A stretch of DNA of 64,000 bases from Albugo candida (Eukaryota > Oomycota > Peronosporomycetes > Albuginales), in assembly GCA_040437565.1 (NCBI GenBank), contig JBDOQK010000019.1:124001-188000 (forward strand), in the 5' to 3' direction. The position numbers and the translations under genes are program-made. The notes below the pieces were generated by a model that worked only from the letters and a program-made list of their open reading frames with translations, was not told the DNA's origin and made no database searches. Below, one piece after another: positions 21,401-32,994 of the stretch. Position 1 is the first letter of the stretch. Each line of letters starts with the position of its first letter.

Positions 21401-23803
21401 GGGTACATTACAGATCGATTTCTCACAGGATTGCGTCCTCAGGAATACTACCATCACTGTATGGCAGGAAGAGAAGGTCTTGTTGATACAGCTGTAAAGA
21501 CGTCGAGAAGTGGGTATCTTCAGCGATGCTTGGTGAAGCACTTGGAAGACCTGCAAGTGGCGTACGATCACACTGTGCGTGATAGTGAAGGCAATGTGAT
21601 TCAGTTTTTGTATGGGGAAGATGGTGTGGATCCCGTCCAGGGCGCAATGCTGACTGGAAAAGACGAACAATTCACATTTCAGGTGATGAATCATCACAGT
21701 ATCGCTCACAAGTATAAAATTGATGCAACGTACTTTCAACGATGCAAAATGGATATTATGAAGCCTCAGAAACTGAACAAGGAACTCCGATCAGCAAAAC
21801 GCATGAATTATCAAGACCCTAAAAGCATACTTCCAGCAAAACTTCGCGTACATTGTCGTCGTTTAAAAAATGGAAAGACCAAGTGGAAGAGCGATAGTAT
21901 AGAGCTTGGCTGGGTCGATGCGAAAATACTGCGTATCGCGAGCTCTGCACAAGATGGTCGAGATTGTTTGTATGATATTCAGTATCTTGATACTGGCCTC
22001 AAAGCGTTCAATGTTCCTCGTACGGCCTATTTCAAAGGCAGTAAGACCCATCTTGGAAGTACCAAAGCCATGTCTGGACGTGTCAATATAATCAATGTAC
22101 CACTTCCTGATCCCGTCATGCACGTCCTACCGCTTCATGACCACCTTGGCTTGATTTCAGAGAAGCTACAAGAACAGCTTGTAGAGTATCAAACAAGAAA
22201 TCCATCCAGTTGTCTGCAAACCGTAAAGAAGCCCGCAAAGCATTCGATGCAAAATGGTGAGATCGACACGACCAAAATGGTTGGAAAGCACATTATCGGT
22301 CCAGATGCATTCCAGTTGCTCGTATGGGCCAGCTATCTTCAAAGTCTTTGTGCTCCAGGTGAAAATGTCGGAGTATTAGCAGCTCAGAGTATCGGAGAGC
22401 CATCTACGCAAATGACGCTCAATACCTTCCACTTGGCCGGTCATGGAGCAGCTAATGTGACGTTAGGAATCCCTCGCTTGCGTGAGATTATAATGACAGC
22501 GAGTGAGAAAATGTCGACTCCAATGATGACAATTCCCGTGCGGCAGGGTGTGGATATTGGTCGATGCCAACAAGTCGAACAGCATTTGAATCAAATCTCA
22601 CTCTCGAGTGTGATCAGCAACGAGGAAGGAGCCATTTCCGTGACGGATCAATCTTGCCAAAGTGAGAATGGCGTTCTGTGGGTGCGAGATTATATTATCC
22701 GGATACGATTTCACCGCATGAAATATATTCGAAAAGCTTTTGGAATTCGTTCCAGTCAAGTCTACCAAGTTGTTGGACGTAAATTTGTGGCCAAATTACT
22801 GTCATTGATTGCTCGTGACACCAAACGGAGTGCAAGTAACATTTCGAAATTCGCAGAGGTAGCCGCAGAAGATGCTGTCGAAGATGCAAATCCCCGTAGA
22901 AAACAACGCGACGATGACGACAGCGATGATGACGATAAGGAGCAGGGAACCTTGCGTTTTGGTAAACGTAATGAGATTCGAGGGTATGATGAAGTAGACG
23001 CTGGTGAGGAATCCAACCTCGCGAAAGCCGAGTCTATCGATGCACCGCGGACATTAGAAGCTGATGACGAGCTTTTAGAGAACATCGACGCTGGAACGAA
23101 GGATGTGGTTGGCAGCACGAAAGAGATATTGAAAGATGCTCTCGAGGTACCAGTAGCTGTCCGTAATCATCCATACTTTATACATTGTGGGCTCGATAAA
23201 AAACAGCACAGTGTTGAAATTCGTATCTGTCTGCCAACAAATGTGAAGCGTTTGCTTATGGTTCCATTAGTTGAAAAGGCTGCTGATAGCGTGCTTGTGC
23301 ATCACTGCCCGGGAATTTCACGGTGTTATCTCATTCATCAGCATATCGGTCAAGAAGAGCGTCCATGCATTCAGACAGAAGGACTCAATTTTCAGCAAAT
23401 TTGGGGCTTTGATGATATTTTAGAGGTGAATCAGCTCATGACGAACGATATATATCAAGTTCTCAAAACTTTCGGCGTCGAAGCAGCTCGAGCATCGATT
23501 TCGAAGCAAATCAATGAAGTTTTTGGAGTATATGGTATTAGCGTGGATCCACGTCATTTGAGCTTGTTGGCTGATTACATGACAGCCAAAGGAGGATACA
23601 TGCCTCTGAATCGCACGGGAATGGTGAATAAAGCGTCTTCCTTCCAGCAAATTACATTCGAGACATCAATGAAGTTTCTCACAGATGCAGCTCTTAGTAG
23701 GCTTTCGGATCAATTGGAGTCACCTTCTGGGCGCTTAGTGTTGGGGCTGCCGCCGCATGTGGGCACTGGAAGCTTCTCACTATTGCATCCAATTCCTGTT
23801 TGA
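18407..23803 (+). CDS. RPA1: DNA-directed RNA polymerase I largest subunit (RPA190)
   Basis: Intronless, 1798 residues. It is the catalytic subunit that transcribes rRNA in the nucleolus. The clamp zinc site CPTCHQTQKECPGHMGHI is near residue 65. The active-site NADFDGDE is at 616-623, with the three Mg-binding Asp at 618, 620 and 622. The bridge/trigger region shows GYLQRCLVKHLEDL and QSIGEPSTQMTLNTFHLAG. The Pol I-type acidic insert (DDDDSDDDDK, about 1500-1510) lies in the jaw region. Residues about 1158-1206 form a Tudor-like stretch not seen in the human or yeast proteins as I recall them. The start ATG 18407 is the first in a long open frame. A copy of the last 401 bp recurs at 26411 because of the assembly overlap. 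Confidence 0.96.
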   Translation: MHSATDQTILRHEPKQVCFGIYSDHEIRQLSVKEIVSQVTFDALNNAVVGGLYDPALGPIDYNMICPTCHQTQKECPGHMGHIELPVPVYNPVLFPKLLTILKRKCFNCHKLRLDCSKSRVYRVKIMLYDCGLAEEVATLTELLEQRDGIEDEAPHQVIKRQQAILDEYERFAATKRNTHSKMRSRAVQVERERLVAEVLKTTKQKCENCGAITPSVRQDSNAKIFIKSLSARSRRNNRQKNLKIGAAVDQITCTLQKEERYEDGSELSSEDSSLEMDLSELSRDKNSTTAHHTFLPPLEVQSQLQLLWKHEAGLMELCFGEVEAGTSNTETRLNGWQSFFLQVVPVTPSRFRPPVFLGDDQFEHAQNTYLSKIIQLSQAIVQKTNKVGKVSPSTGSSDIMEDTPDDIDLFQKLSLWTELQVNVNSLIDSTKARPGQDTPQGIRQLIEKKEGLFRKNMMGKRVNYAARSVISPDPYISTSQIGVPLRFAKTLTYAQPVTPWNIEQLRELVMNGPDVHPGANFVENEMGRLIDLSKRSPHQRFAISKTLLTRSASAQGKSRNRVKRVWRHLQTGDVVLMNRQPTLHKPSMMAHVARVLTNPEMQTIRMHYANCNTYNADFDGDEMNLHFPQNELGRSEAYNIAANDHQYLVPTDGSPLRGLIQDHVVCGIKLTQRDTFLTKDMYNQLLYNAWASIEGLNLPGMVIDPKQNIENIPPAILKPKQLWTGKQVITSILRMLTKGLPPLHMTSKAKVKGELYGISNQEHIVIFRDGELLQGVLDKSQFGASMHGFVHATYEIYGARIAADLLTALGRLFTCYLQFVGHTCAVEDLTLHAQAEKRRSKLIKKSEIAGEEACAEFAGLHDLLSAKRTAEQDDRGGKKRRMTDLERAELRSRMETLFHGRDADQNRKALDAHMMGCVHKFNSEIIKTCLPVGQTKPFPSNNFSMMVLTGAKGSMVNHSQISCGLGQQALEGRRVPILVSGRSLPSFEPFDPSPRAGGYITDRFLTGLRPQEYYHHCMAGREGLVDTAVKTSRSGYLQRCLVKHLEDLQVAYDHTVRDSEGNVIQFLYGEDGVDPVQGAMLTGKDEQFTFQVMNHHSIAHKYKIDATYFQRCKMDIMKPQKLNKELRSAKRMNYQDPKSILPAKLRVHCRRLKNGKTKWKSDSIELGWVDAKILRIASSAQDGRDCLYDIQYLDTGLKAFNVPRTAYFKGSKTHLGSTKAMSGRVNIINVPLPDPVMHVLPLHDHLGLISEKLQEQLVEYQTRNPSSCLQTVKKPAKHSMQNGEIDTTKMVGKHIIGPDAFQLLVWASYLQSLCAPGENVGVLAAQSIGEPSTQMTLNTFHLAGHGAANVTLGIPRLREIIMTASEKMSTPMMTIPVRQGVDIGRCQQVEQHLNQISLSSVISNEEGAISVTDQSCQSENGVLWVRDYIIRIRFHRMKYIRKAFGIRSSQVYQVVGRKFVAKLLSLIARDTKRSASNISKFAEVAAEDAVEDANPRRKQRDDDDSDDDDKEQGTLRFGKRNEIRGYDEVDAGEESNLAKAESIDAPRTLEADDELLENIDAGTKDVVGSTKEILKDALEVPVAVRNHPYFIHCGLDKKQHSVEIRICLPTNVKRLLMVPLVEKAADSVLVHHCPGISRCYLIHQHIGQEERPCIQTEGLNFQQIWGFDDILEVNQLMTNDIYQVLKTFGVEAARASISKQINEVFGVYGISVDPRHLSLLADYMTAKGGYMPLNRTGMVNKASSFQQITFETSMKFLTDAALSRLSDQLESPSGRLVLGLPPHVGTGSFSLLHPIPV

Positions 23804-24271
23804 ATCCACTTAATTCGAATAGATACATAATACATGTCTGCTGTTTCTTGCAATCCTAAAAACGACAGTCCCGCCAGATTGAGGCAGCTCTTCACGCGCG
23901 AAACTCGTTCAAATTTGCAATTACAGCTAATCGAGATATAATGTAGCGTTGCGTACGACGTAATTTACACCGGTTCAACCGCTCCTTCAGCCTATCCGAC
24001 TGCCGAGGTTTCCTTATATCTGGTGGTCAATAAGTAGAAATTGTCGGTGTTGAAGGACAGACATCGTATTAGCAAAGCGACTTCATTATAGTATTTATTT
24101 GCATGAGACAGCTCTATTCGTCCGTTAGTGTGGGGCACAATCGTAAGTATCGCTTGGAGGTCCGTCAACTGTTCATTTTATCACATACTATGAAATTGCA
24201 CGGTTTAACATACACATACAAAGCTAACTCGTTGATACCTGATCAACGAAACAGTAAAAATGATTATAATC

Positions 24272-24654
24272 GGGAGTCTTTATTATTCAGTCACCCTCTT
24301 GATAGTATTCACTCACCCAGTGATCATTGGCTAAAATCCACGTTAGACGGAGATGTACATTCACTCACTGCAAGAATATCCTTTTATAATCTTTAGAAAG
24401 TTGCGTTTATAATTGCAGAATTTTTACGTCCTAAATATAAGCCACTTTGGTAATATACATATTGAAGCAAATTTTATGGTGTATATCCTAAGAGTGTATA
24501 GGATTGATAAGTTGAGTTCAATTTTACACTTTGTTTGTGCCTAGTTGTAGTCGAAAGGGAGTCACCGCGCATGTGGTGTGGCTCAGTGATGAGTAATGAT
24601 TACTGATGAATATTAGCCAATGAATCAGGAAGTGAGTGAATACTAAAGGCTTCC
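24272..24654. mobile_element. Short MITE-like element, copy A (deleted, diverged)
   Basis: A 383-bp relative of the element at 38439-39026. The left end GGGAGTCTTTATTATTCA and the inverted right end GGAAGCCTTTAGTATTCA are imperfect terminal inverted repeats. Shared internal blocks include TTTTACGTCCTAAAT, a GTTGAGTTC block, and TTAGCCAATGAA near the right end. It is shorter than the 588-bp copy by an internal deletion. It has no coding capacity. It is repeated at 27280-27662 within the assembly overlap. Confidence 0.75.
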
Positions 24655-25325
24655 TAAAATACAGTTACAATTTGATTTAAAGGACTGCAAATTTAAAACA
24701 TTGAAACGACCGTCATATAAGCGCTGTATTACTGATATTCTAACCAATCGTAAGATTTCGCATAGTAAGGATTTAAGACGAATTAAAAGGGCAAGTCGGG
24801 CTTCTTGCTTGTGACCGTGCGTTGATACTTGTATCAGAGCGTGAAGTGCCTAGCGTACAAAAGCTAAACAAGTTGAATTGAACTAGGGACCACAGATGTT
24901 AGGCGAACAGTATCTGCTCAGATAATCGCATTCTGAATCTTGAAGACATGCTCGATTGAGTTTGCGCATTACGCTACTTCCTGCTGAAACGGGCTTCATG
25001 AGAAAATACTCGTTTCATGTGTGGTGCTTGCAATAGAATCACAATCCAGATATTTCTATTAGCACGCACGAAATTCACTGCACGTCGCGATATTTGATGA
25101 TATGTCGGTCGAGATAAAAAACTTCAAGGAAGCCATTCATCGGCCGCGATGCATCTAATGATTCTATTGCGAAAGAATCGGACGATCTTTGCTTGTGCTT
25201 TTTGTCTGCCCAAGACCTCATCTTGGGCATTTTCATGGCTCCACTAAGCTCCTGAAATCATTGCAATTCGACAATCCATAACTTGATTATCAACCTGATC
25301 AGATGCAGACGAACAGAACTAAGTA

Positions 25326-26310
25326 TTAAGGAGCTGGACGATGTGCCGCGGATGCACGATAGCTGGATCTCCTCAACGTCGAAACCTTTGATTTGTCAGC
25401 GTCCATCACAATGTTCTTCTGCGAGGAATGCTGCAATTGCTTCAATTTTAGACGTCGATCCACACGTTGACGCTCAATTCGCTCTGATTCCTTCTCACGA
25501 TATCGCGTTACATGTGCGTCGTTTCGAGCCTGGTTGGCTCGTATAATCATTCGAATGACACCTTTCATACCCGAATCCAGACGAAAGCCCGCAAATAGCG
25601 ATTCGATGGATGGCAAGTCAGCCAAATGGAACAACGGAAATTCGGACAAACGAGAAAGAGAAGCTTTTGGGTCTCCTTCACATTCTTCGTCCCATAAGTT
25701 CAACTCTGAGGAAGAAGGCTGAGATGATGGTGCTGTGATGGAAACGGGGGTTCTCTTGGAAAGTATCCTTCTTGAGTCTAAGAGAAATATATAGCGTAAG
25801 ACATCCGCAATCATCGGGTCCATTGTGTCTAATATGGAGCTATCTGGTCGGGGGGAAGCTAGTTCGAGACCTGTTGCCATTTCATAGATGACGTGTCCAA
25901 ACTGTATCAGATCCGGTTCAACGTATGCCTCTAGCGGCGTCATCAGGTCTCGTAGACGGACCGGTCGATCAAGGCCGAATAAAGTGTTGTACAAGTCTGT
26001 TAATCTACTCAACCAAGAGTTAGTCTACATCGCATCGCTCTTTGATTCTCACTTACTTTGCACTCTTATTATCGATCAGTATATTTCCCGAATGCAAGCT
26101 TTCACAAATTATTCCTTTGGACCGTAACGCCATTAATGCTCTCATAATCTCGGTGCTAAATTGGGCAATTTCTTGTACACCTAGCGGTTTATTACGCTGA
26201 TGTTGATACTTGATAAGATACTCCCATTCTGGCCGCTGATTTCGATGGATGTAGTCTTTCAAGCTTCCAGCCTCGATCCAAGGTTGCACGATGACCAATG
26301 CGTTCTTCTC
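25326..26310 (-). CDS. Pseudokinase gene, incomplete duplicate copy (assembly overlap)
   Basis: Exact copy of the C-terminal exon and part of the first exon of the gene at 28334-29636, including its 52-nt intron (26005-26056 here). It is cut off by the N run, so it has no N terminus. It should not be counted as a second gene. Confidence 0.88.
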
Positions 26311-26410
26311 NNNNNNNNNNNNNNNNNNNNNNNNNNNNNNNNNNNNNNNNNNNNNNNNNNNNNNNNNNNNNNNNNNNNNNNNNNNNNNNNNNNNNNNNNN
26401 NNNNNNNNNN
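26311..26410. other. Assembly gap (100 N) with 2908-bp duplicated flanks
   Basis: Separates two exact copies, 23403-26310 and 26411-29318. Merging the overlap leaves one RNA polymerase I gene and one pseudokinase gene. Confidence 0.95.
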
Positions 26411-29318
26411 GGGGCTTTGATGATATTTTAGAGGTGAATCAGCTCATGACGAACGATATATATCAAGTTCTCAAAACTTTCGGCGTCGAAGCAGCTCGAG
26501 CATCGATTTCGAAGCAAATCAATGAAGTTTTTGGAGTATATGGTATTAGCGTGGATCCACGTCATTTGAGCTTGTTGGCTGATTACATGACAGCCAAAGG
26601 AGGATACATGCCTCTGAATCGCACGGGAATGGTGAATAAAGCGTCTTCCTTCCAGCAAATTACATTCGAGACATCAATGAAGTTTCTCACAGATGCAGCT
26701 CTTAGTAGGCTTTCGGATCAATTGGAGTCACCTTCTGGGCGCTTAGTGTTGGGGCTGCCGCCGCATGTGGGCACTGGAAGCTTCTCACTATTGCATCCAA
26801 TTCCTGTTTGAATCCACTTAATTCGAATAGATACATAATACATGTCTGCTGTTTCTTGCAATCCTAAAAACGACAGTCCCGCCAGATTGAGGCAGCTCTT
26901 CACGCGCGAAACTCGTTCAAATTTGCAATTACAGCTAATCGAGATATAATGTAGCGTTGCGTACGACGTAATTTACACCGGTTCAACCGCTCCTTCAGCC
27001 TATCCGACTGCCGAGGTTTCCTTATATCTGGTGGTCAATAAGTAGAAATTGTCGGTGTTGAAGGACAGACATCGTATTAGCAAAGCGACTTCATTATAGT
27101 ATTTATTTGCATGAGACAGCTCTATTCGTCCGTTAGTGTGGGGCACAATCGTAAGTATCGCTTGGAGGTCCGTCAACTGTTCATTTTATCACATACTATG
27201 AAATTGCACGGTTTAACATACACATACAAAGCTAACTCGTTGATACCTGATCAACGAAACAGTAAAAATGATTATAATCGGGAGTCTTTATTATTCAGTC
27301 ACCCTCTTGATAGTATTCACTCACCCAGTGATCATTGGCTAAAATCCACGTTAGACGGAGATGTACATTCACTCACTGCAAGAATATCCTTTTATAATCT
27401 TTAGAAAGTTGCGTTTATAATTGCAGAATTTTTACGTCCTAAATATAAGCCACTTTGGTAATATACATATTGAAGCAAATTTTATGGTGTATATCCTAAG
27501 AGTGTATAGGATTGATAAGTTGAGTTCAATTTTACACTTTGTTTGTGCCTAGTTGTAGTCGAAAGGGAGTCACCGCGCATGTGGTGTGGCTCAGTGATGA
27601 GTAATGATTACTGATGAATATTAGCCAATGAATCAGGAAGTGAGTGAATACTAAAGGCTTCCTAAAATACAGTTACAATTTGATTTAAAGGACTGCAAAT
27701 TTAAAACATTGAAACGACCGTCATATAAGCGCTGTATTACTGATATTCTAACCAATCGTAAGATTTCGCATAGTAAGGATTTAAGACGAATTAAAAGGGC
27801 AAGTCGGGCTTCTTGCTTGTGACCGTGCGTTGATACTTGTATCAGAGCGTGAAGTGCCTAGCGTACAAAAGCTAAACAAGTTGAATTGAACTAGGGACCA
27901 CAGATGTTAGGCGAACAGTATCTGCTCAGATAATCGCATTCTGAATCTTGAAGACATGCTCGATTGAGTTTGCGCATTACGCTACTTCCTGCTGAAACGG
28001 GCTTCATGAGAAAATACTCGTTTCATGTGTGGTGCTTGCAATAGAATCACAATCCAGATATTTCTATTAGCACGCACGAAATTCACTGCACGTCGCGATA
28101 TTTGATGATATGTCGGTCGAGATAAAAAACTTCAAGGAAGCCATTCATCGGCCGCGATGCATCTAATGATTCTATTGCGAAAGAATCGGACGATCTTTGC
28201 TTGTGCTTTTTGTCTGCCCAAGACCTCATCTTGGGCATTTTCATGGCTCCACTAAGCTCCTGAAATCATTGCAATTCGACAATCCATAACTTGATTATCA
28301 ACCTGATCAGATGCAGACGAACAGAACTAAGTATTAAGGAGCTGGACGATGTGCCGCGGATGCACGATAGCTGGATCTCCTCAACGTCGAAACCTTTGAT
28401 TTGTCAGCGTCCATCACAATGTTCTTCTGCGAGGAATGCTGCAATTGCTTCAATTTTAGACGTCGATCCACACGTTGACGCTCAATTCGCTCTGATTCCT
28501 TCTCACGATATCGCGTTACATGTGCGTCGTTTCGAGCCTGGTTGGCTCGTATAATCATTCGAATGACACCTTTCATACCCGAATCCAGACGAAAGCCCGC
28601 AAATAGCGATTCGATGGATGGCAAGTCAGCCAAATGGAACAACGGAAATTCGGACAAACGAGAAAGAGAAGCTTTTGGGTCTCCTTCACATTCTTCGTCC
28701 CATAAGTTCAACTCTGAGGAAGAAGGCTGAGATGATGGTGCTGTGATGGAAACGGGGGTTCTCTTGGAAAGTATCCTTCTTGAGTCTAAGAGAAATATAT
28801 AGCGTAAGACATCCGCAATCATCGGGTCCATTGTGTCTAATATGGAGCTATCTGGTCGGGGGGAAGCTAGTTCGAGACCTGTTGCCATTTCATAGATGAC
28901 GTGTCCAAACTGTATCAGATCCGGTTCAACGTATGCCTCTAGCGGCGTCATCAGGTCTCGTAGACGGACCGGTCGATCAAGGCCGAATAAAGTGTTGTAC
29001 AAGTCTGTTAATCTACTCAACCAAGAGTTAGTCTACATCGCATCGCTCTTTGATTCTCACTTACTTTGCACTCTTATTATCGATCAGTATATTTCCCGAA
29101 TGCAAGCTTTCACAAATTATTCCTTTGGACCGTAACGCCATTAATGCTCTCATAATCTCGGTGCTAAATTGGGCAATTTCTTGTACACCTAGCGGTTTAT
29201 TACGCTGATGTTGATACTTGATAAGATACTCCCATTCTGGCCGCTGATTTCGATGGATGTAGTCTTTCAAGCTTCCAGCCTCGATCCAAGGTTGCACGAT
29301 GACCAATGCGTTCTTCTC
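26411..29318. repeat. 2908-bp segment, second copy (assembly overlap)
   Basis: Begins inside the RNA polymerase I frame (GFDDILEVNQ) and repeats the tail of that gene to 26811. The intergenic part follows, with MITE copy A at 27280-27662, and then the pseudokinase gene, which here runs on into unique sequence. The RNA polymerase I fragment 26411-26811 has no start of its own. Confidence 0.92.
26812..28333. other. Intergenic region (same as 23804-25325)
   Basis: About 1.5 kb between the RNA polymerase I stop and the pseudokinase stop, i.e. tail-to-tail. Apart from the MITE at 27280-27662 I see no gene, RNA or further repeat. Both strands carry only short open frames. Confidence 0.6.
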
Positions 29319-29636
29319 TCTCACATACGTGAAATCTACCACAGGAAGTATATTTGGATGCGCTAATGACACAAGAAGTGCTTTCATCTCATAATCCAAT
29401 TGTGAGCGTCTGATTCCCTGCAAATTGGTAGAATTTGCTGATACTATTGTCAGGAGCATGTCTTGACTCCTTTCCAGCTCTTGCATCAAATTTGTTAGTT
29501 GTATGCGAAATCGAAATTTTCCTCGATCTTTTCGACCGATGCACGTCAGCGATTCTTCTTTCCATTGAAACAGAGGATACTGCTGACAATATTTTGCTGC
29601 CAGCAGCACAGCACTTGTTCCAGTGATGGCAGTCAT
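28334..29636 (-). CDS. SLOB/PXK-like pseudokinase
   Basis: 416 residues, exons 29636-29065 and 29012-28334, with a 52-nt intron just after the GNILIDNKSA motif. The fold is protein kinase-like: helix C region YEMKALLVSLAHPN, hinge VIVQPWIEAGSLKDYI, and catalytic-loop counterpart ESLHSGNILID. The next exon continues with LTDLYNTLFGL and FGHVIYEMATG. The HRD Asp is replaced (ESL) and DFG is degenerate (TDL), as in SLOB and PXK proteins. Their catalytic activity is doubtful and they work as binding or trafficking adaptors. No PX domain precedes it. The tail is basic and Arg-rich. The start codon lies only 67 bp downstream of the decayed subtilase on the same strand. Confidence 0.8.
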
Positions 29637-29703
29637 GTTTTCAATTTGATGTTAAACGATTTTATTTGTAAGCGTCGTACCGTTAAAAACTAATAAGTGA
29701 AAT

Positions 29704-31231
29704 TTATTGTATAGGCTTGACAGCTAAAGTCTCAATAGAACAGTTGCTTCCAAGGAGATTGGCGGCATTACATATTGGGCATGCCCCAGCCGTAAATATT
29801 GTTCGGGTAATGACGATAGCTGATATTCCCACACTTGGTCCGGACAAGAAAAGGCGAGAGAAAGTTTGTGTTGAGGTATTCTTCAGCACAGTAATGATAT
29901 ATTGAGTGTCGTACACGAATGTAAAGTGCGTTGGGTACGATTGAATGAGACTCATAAGTAGTGCAATCAACCCCGTTGTATGTGGTGTTGCCATCGAAGT
30001 TCCTGTCAGCCGAGTGTGCGCGTCATCTGATGTACTGATAGCGGAACGAATGCCAACACCTGGAGCAAGAATAGGTTTCATCAGCTGTTGCTGACTGCAA
30101 AGCTTCTCATCACCAGGTCCTTTTCCACTGGCTCCCCATAATGTTTTGGATCCAACAAATGCACCGACCGTGATTGATTCATGCGCAGAAACTGGAAACT
30201 GAACAGAGCCACATTGGAATCCATTAGTATTTCCACTAGCAAATACTGCAACCACACCAGCTGGAATCCAAACATCAAGTACATTTCGAAACCATATTTA
30301 GTCCTCGTATGTGATATCATCCCGGCTGATACCAAAGGAATTTGTGACAATGTCGGCACCTAAAGTATAGTCGGGTTCAGTCCCGTCCAGTTTTGTTGGG
30401 CATATGACCCACTGTGCGGCTATCAAAAAGTCGCTTTTAAGAACAGTACCAAATATATCAAATGCCCTTGCTGTTATCCAGGTTGCGTTTGGAGCGACAC
30501 CAATACCAAATCGACCAACAGCGGTACCCATTGTGTGTGTACCATGCCCAACAAGATTAGCGGTCTCGGGATCGAGCTTATCTTCAGGTGTACCTTTAGG
30601 TGCCCAAAAAGCATATTCTAGGTCATATTTCTTTCGAAATTTATCGTAATTTTTCTCGAAAGGTATTTTTAAGAGCCTCTTGTGAATATCGGACTCCTGA
30701 GTCGATGCTGGGCACAGTCAAATGTTGTCCGGTTACACCAAAATTCCATGGTTCAGGAGCGTGGAAAGAACGTATATTACTTCCCACTAAGTTTGTCTTC
30801 TGGGCATCCATTCTGTCGATTACAACAACCAGGTGGATGAAATCCTGCAAGTCTTTGATCGTATTCAACATCCATGACACCTCAAAAATGAAGCAACGAT
30901 GAAAGCATTCCATCAAAAATTGGAGAACGATTGACCGCTGGAAAACGCTCACAATAGAGCCATTCACAAAGTCACTAATTGATGGTTTCTCTGAGCTATG
31001 AATTTCGACAATAACAACATTTTGAATCCAAAGTGGCTGAATCTCTACCAGAAGGTCGCTCACGGAATTGATGGGTTTGGCCTTGGCCTTCAGGTAAGAA
31101 ATGATGTGTTTTTGCGAGTCTTTAATCTGCAAAAGATGCCGACACACATATTCCCCTTGGCGACAAGAAGCGATTCCCGGCAGTGCATCTATCGTGTGAG
31201 TATCCGCATGAGGCCATAAGCTTATAATCAA
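29704..31231 (-). pseudogene. Decayed S8 subtilisin-like protease
   Basis: Subtilase of the secreted oomycete/fungal type. The order is a propeptide-like segment (PGIASCRQ, LLVEIQPLWIQNVV), catalytic Asp in SIDSGV, His in VGHGTHTMGT, oxyanion-side ASGNTNG, and catalytic Ser in TGTSMATPH. All three catalytic residues survive. However, the frame shifts by one base near 30655, just after the Asp block (ALKNTF), and resumes as EKNYDKF. An in-frame TAA at about 30298-30300 then interrupts the domain between ITYED and WFRNVLDVW. Translation stays recognisable on both sides, so these are lesions and not introns. A sequencing error could explain one, but two together suggest a pseudogene. The N-terminal signal peptide region was not resolved. 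Confidence 0.75.
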
Positions 31232-31351
31232 TGATTCAAAACTGGTCGGGAAAAGCTGATTTCGAATGCTTTGGCCCGGAGAACGTCGCAGAAAAAAATC
31301 TCATCGCTTAGACTTCTTCGTAGTATCCGATCCAATTGTTTTTATATTATT

Positions 31352-32882
<1,531 letters not shown>

Positions 32883-32994
32883 CACGTAAAATTACAGGCC
32901 GAATGTTAGCCTCTTTTATCCAATCGATAAAGTAATTTTGCATACCTCTTTATTCTGATTCATAGATGCTGAACAAACTACGGTAACTGCCACG

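Larger units (their letters stand above)
23403..26310. repeat. 2908-bp segment, first copy of an exact duplicate (assembly overlap)
   Basis: Identical, as far as I can read, to 26411-29318, with the 100-N run 26311-26410 between them. It spans the RNA polymerase I 3' end, the intergenic region with a MITE, and most of the pseudokinase gene. The copy ends exactly at the N run and the other begins exactly after it. That is the pattern of two contigs whose overlapping ends were scaffolded but not merged. A true tandem duplication is the less likely alternative. Confidence 0.92.

Noticed and set aside
25283-25546. Plus-strand gene opposite the kinase
   Set aside because: Antisense shadow of the pseudokinase exon with no independent protein features.
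23403-29318. Tandem segmental duplication of the RNA polymerase I tail and kinase gene
   Set aside because: The two copies are identical and meet exactly at a 100-N run, the same pattern as four other gaps; contig overlap explains it better.
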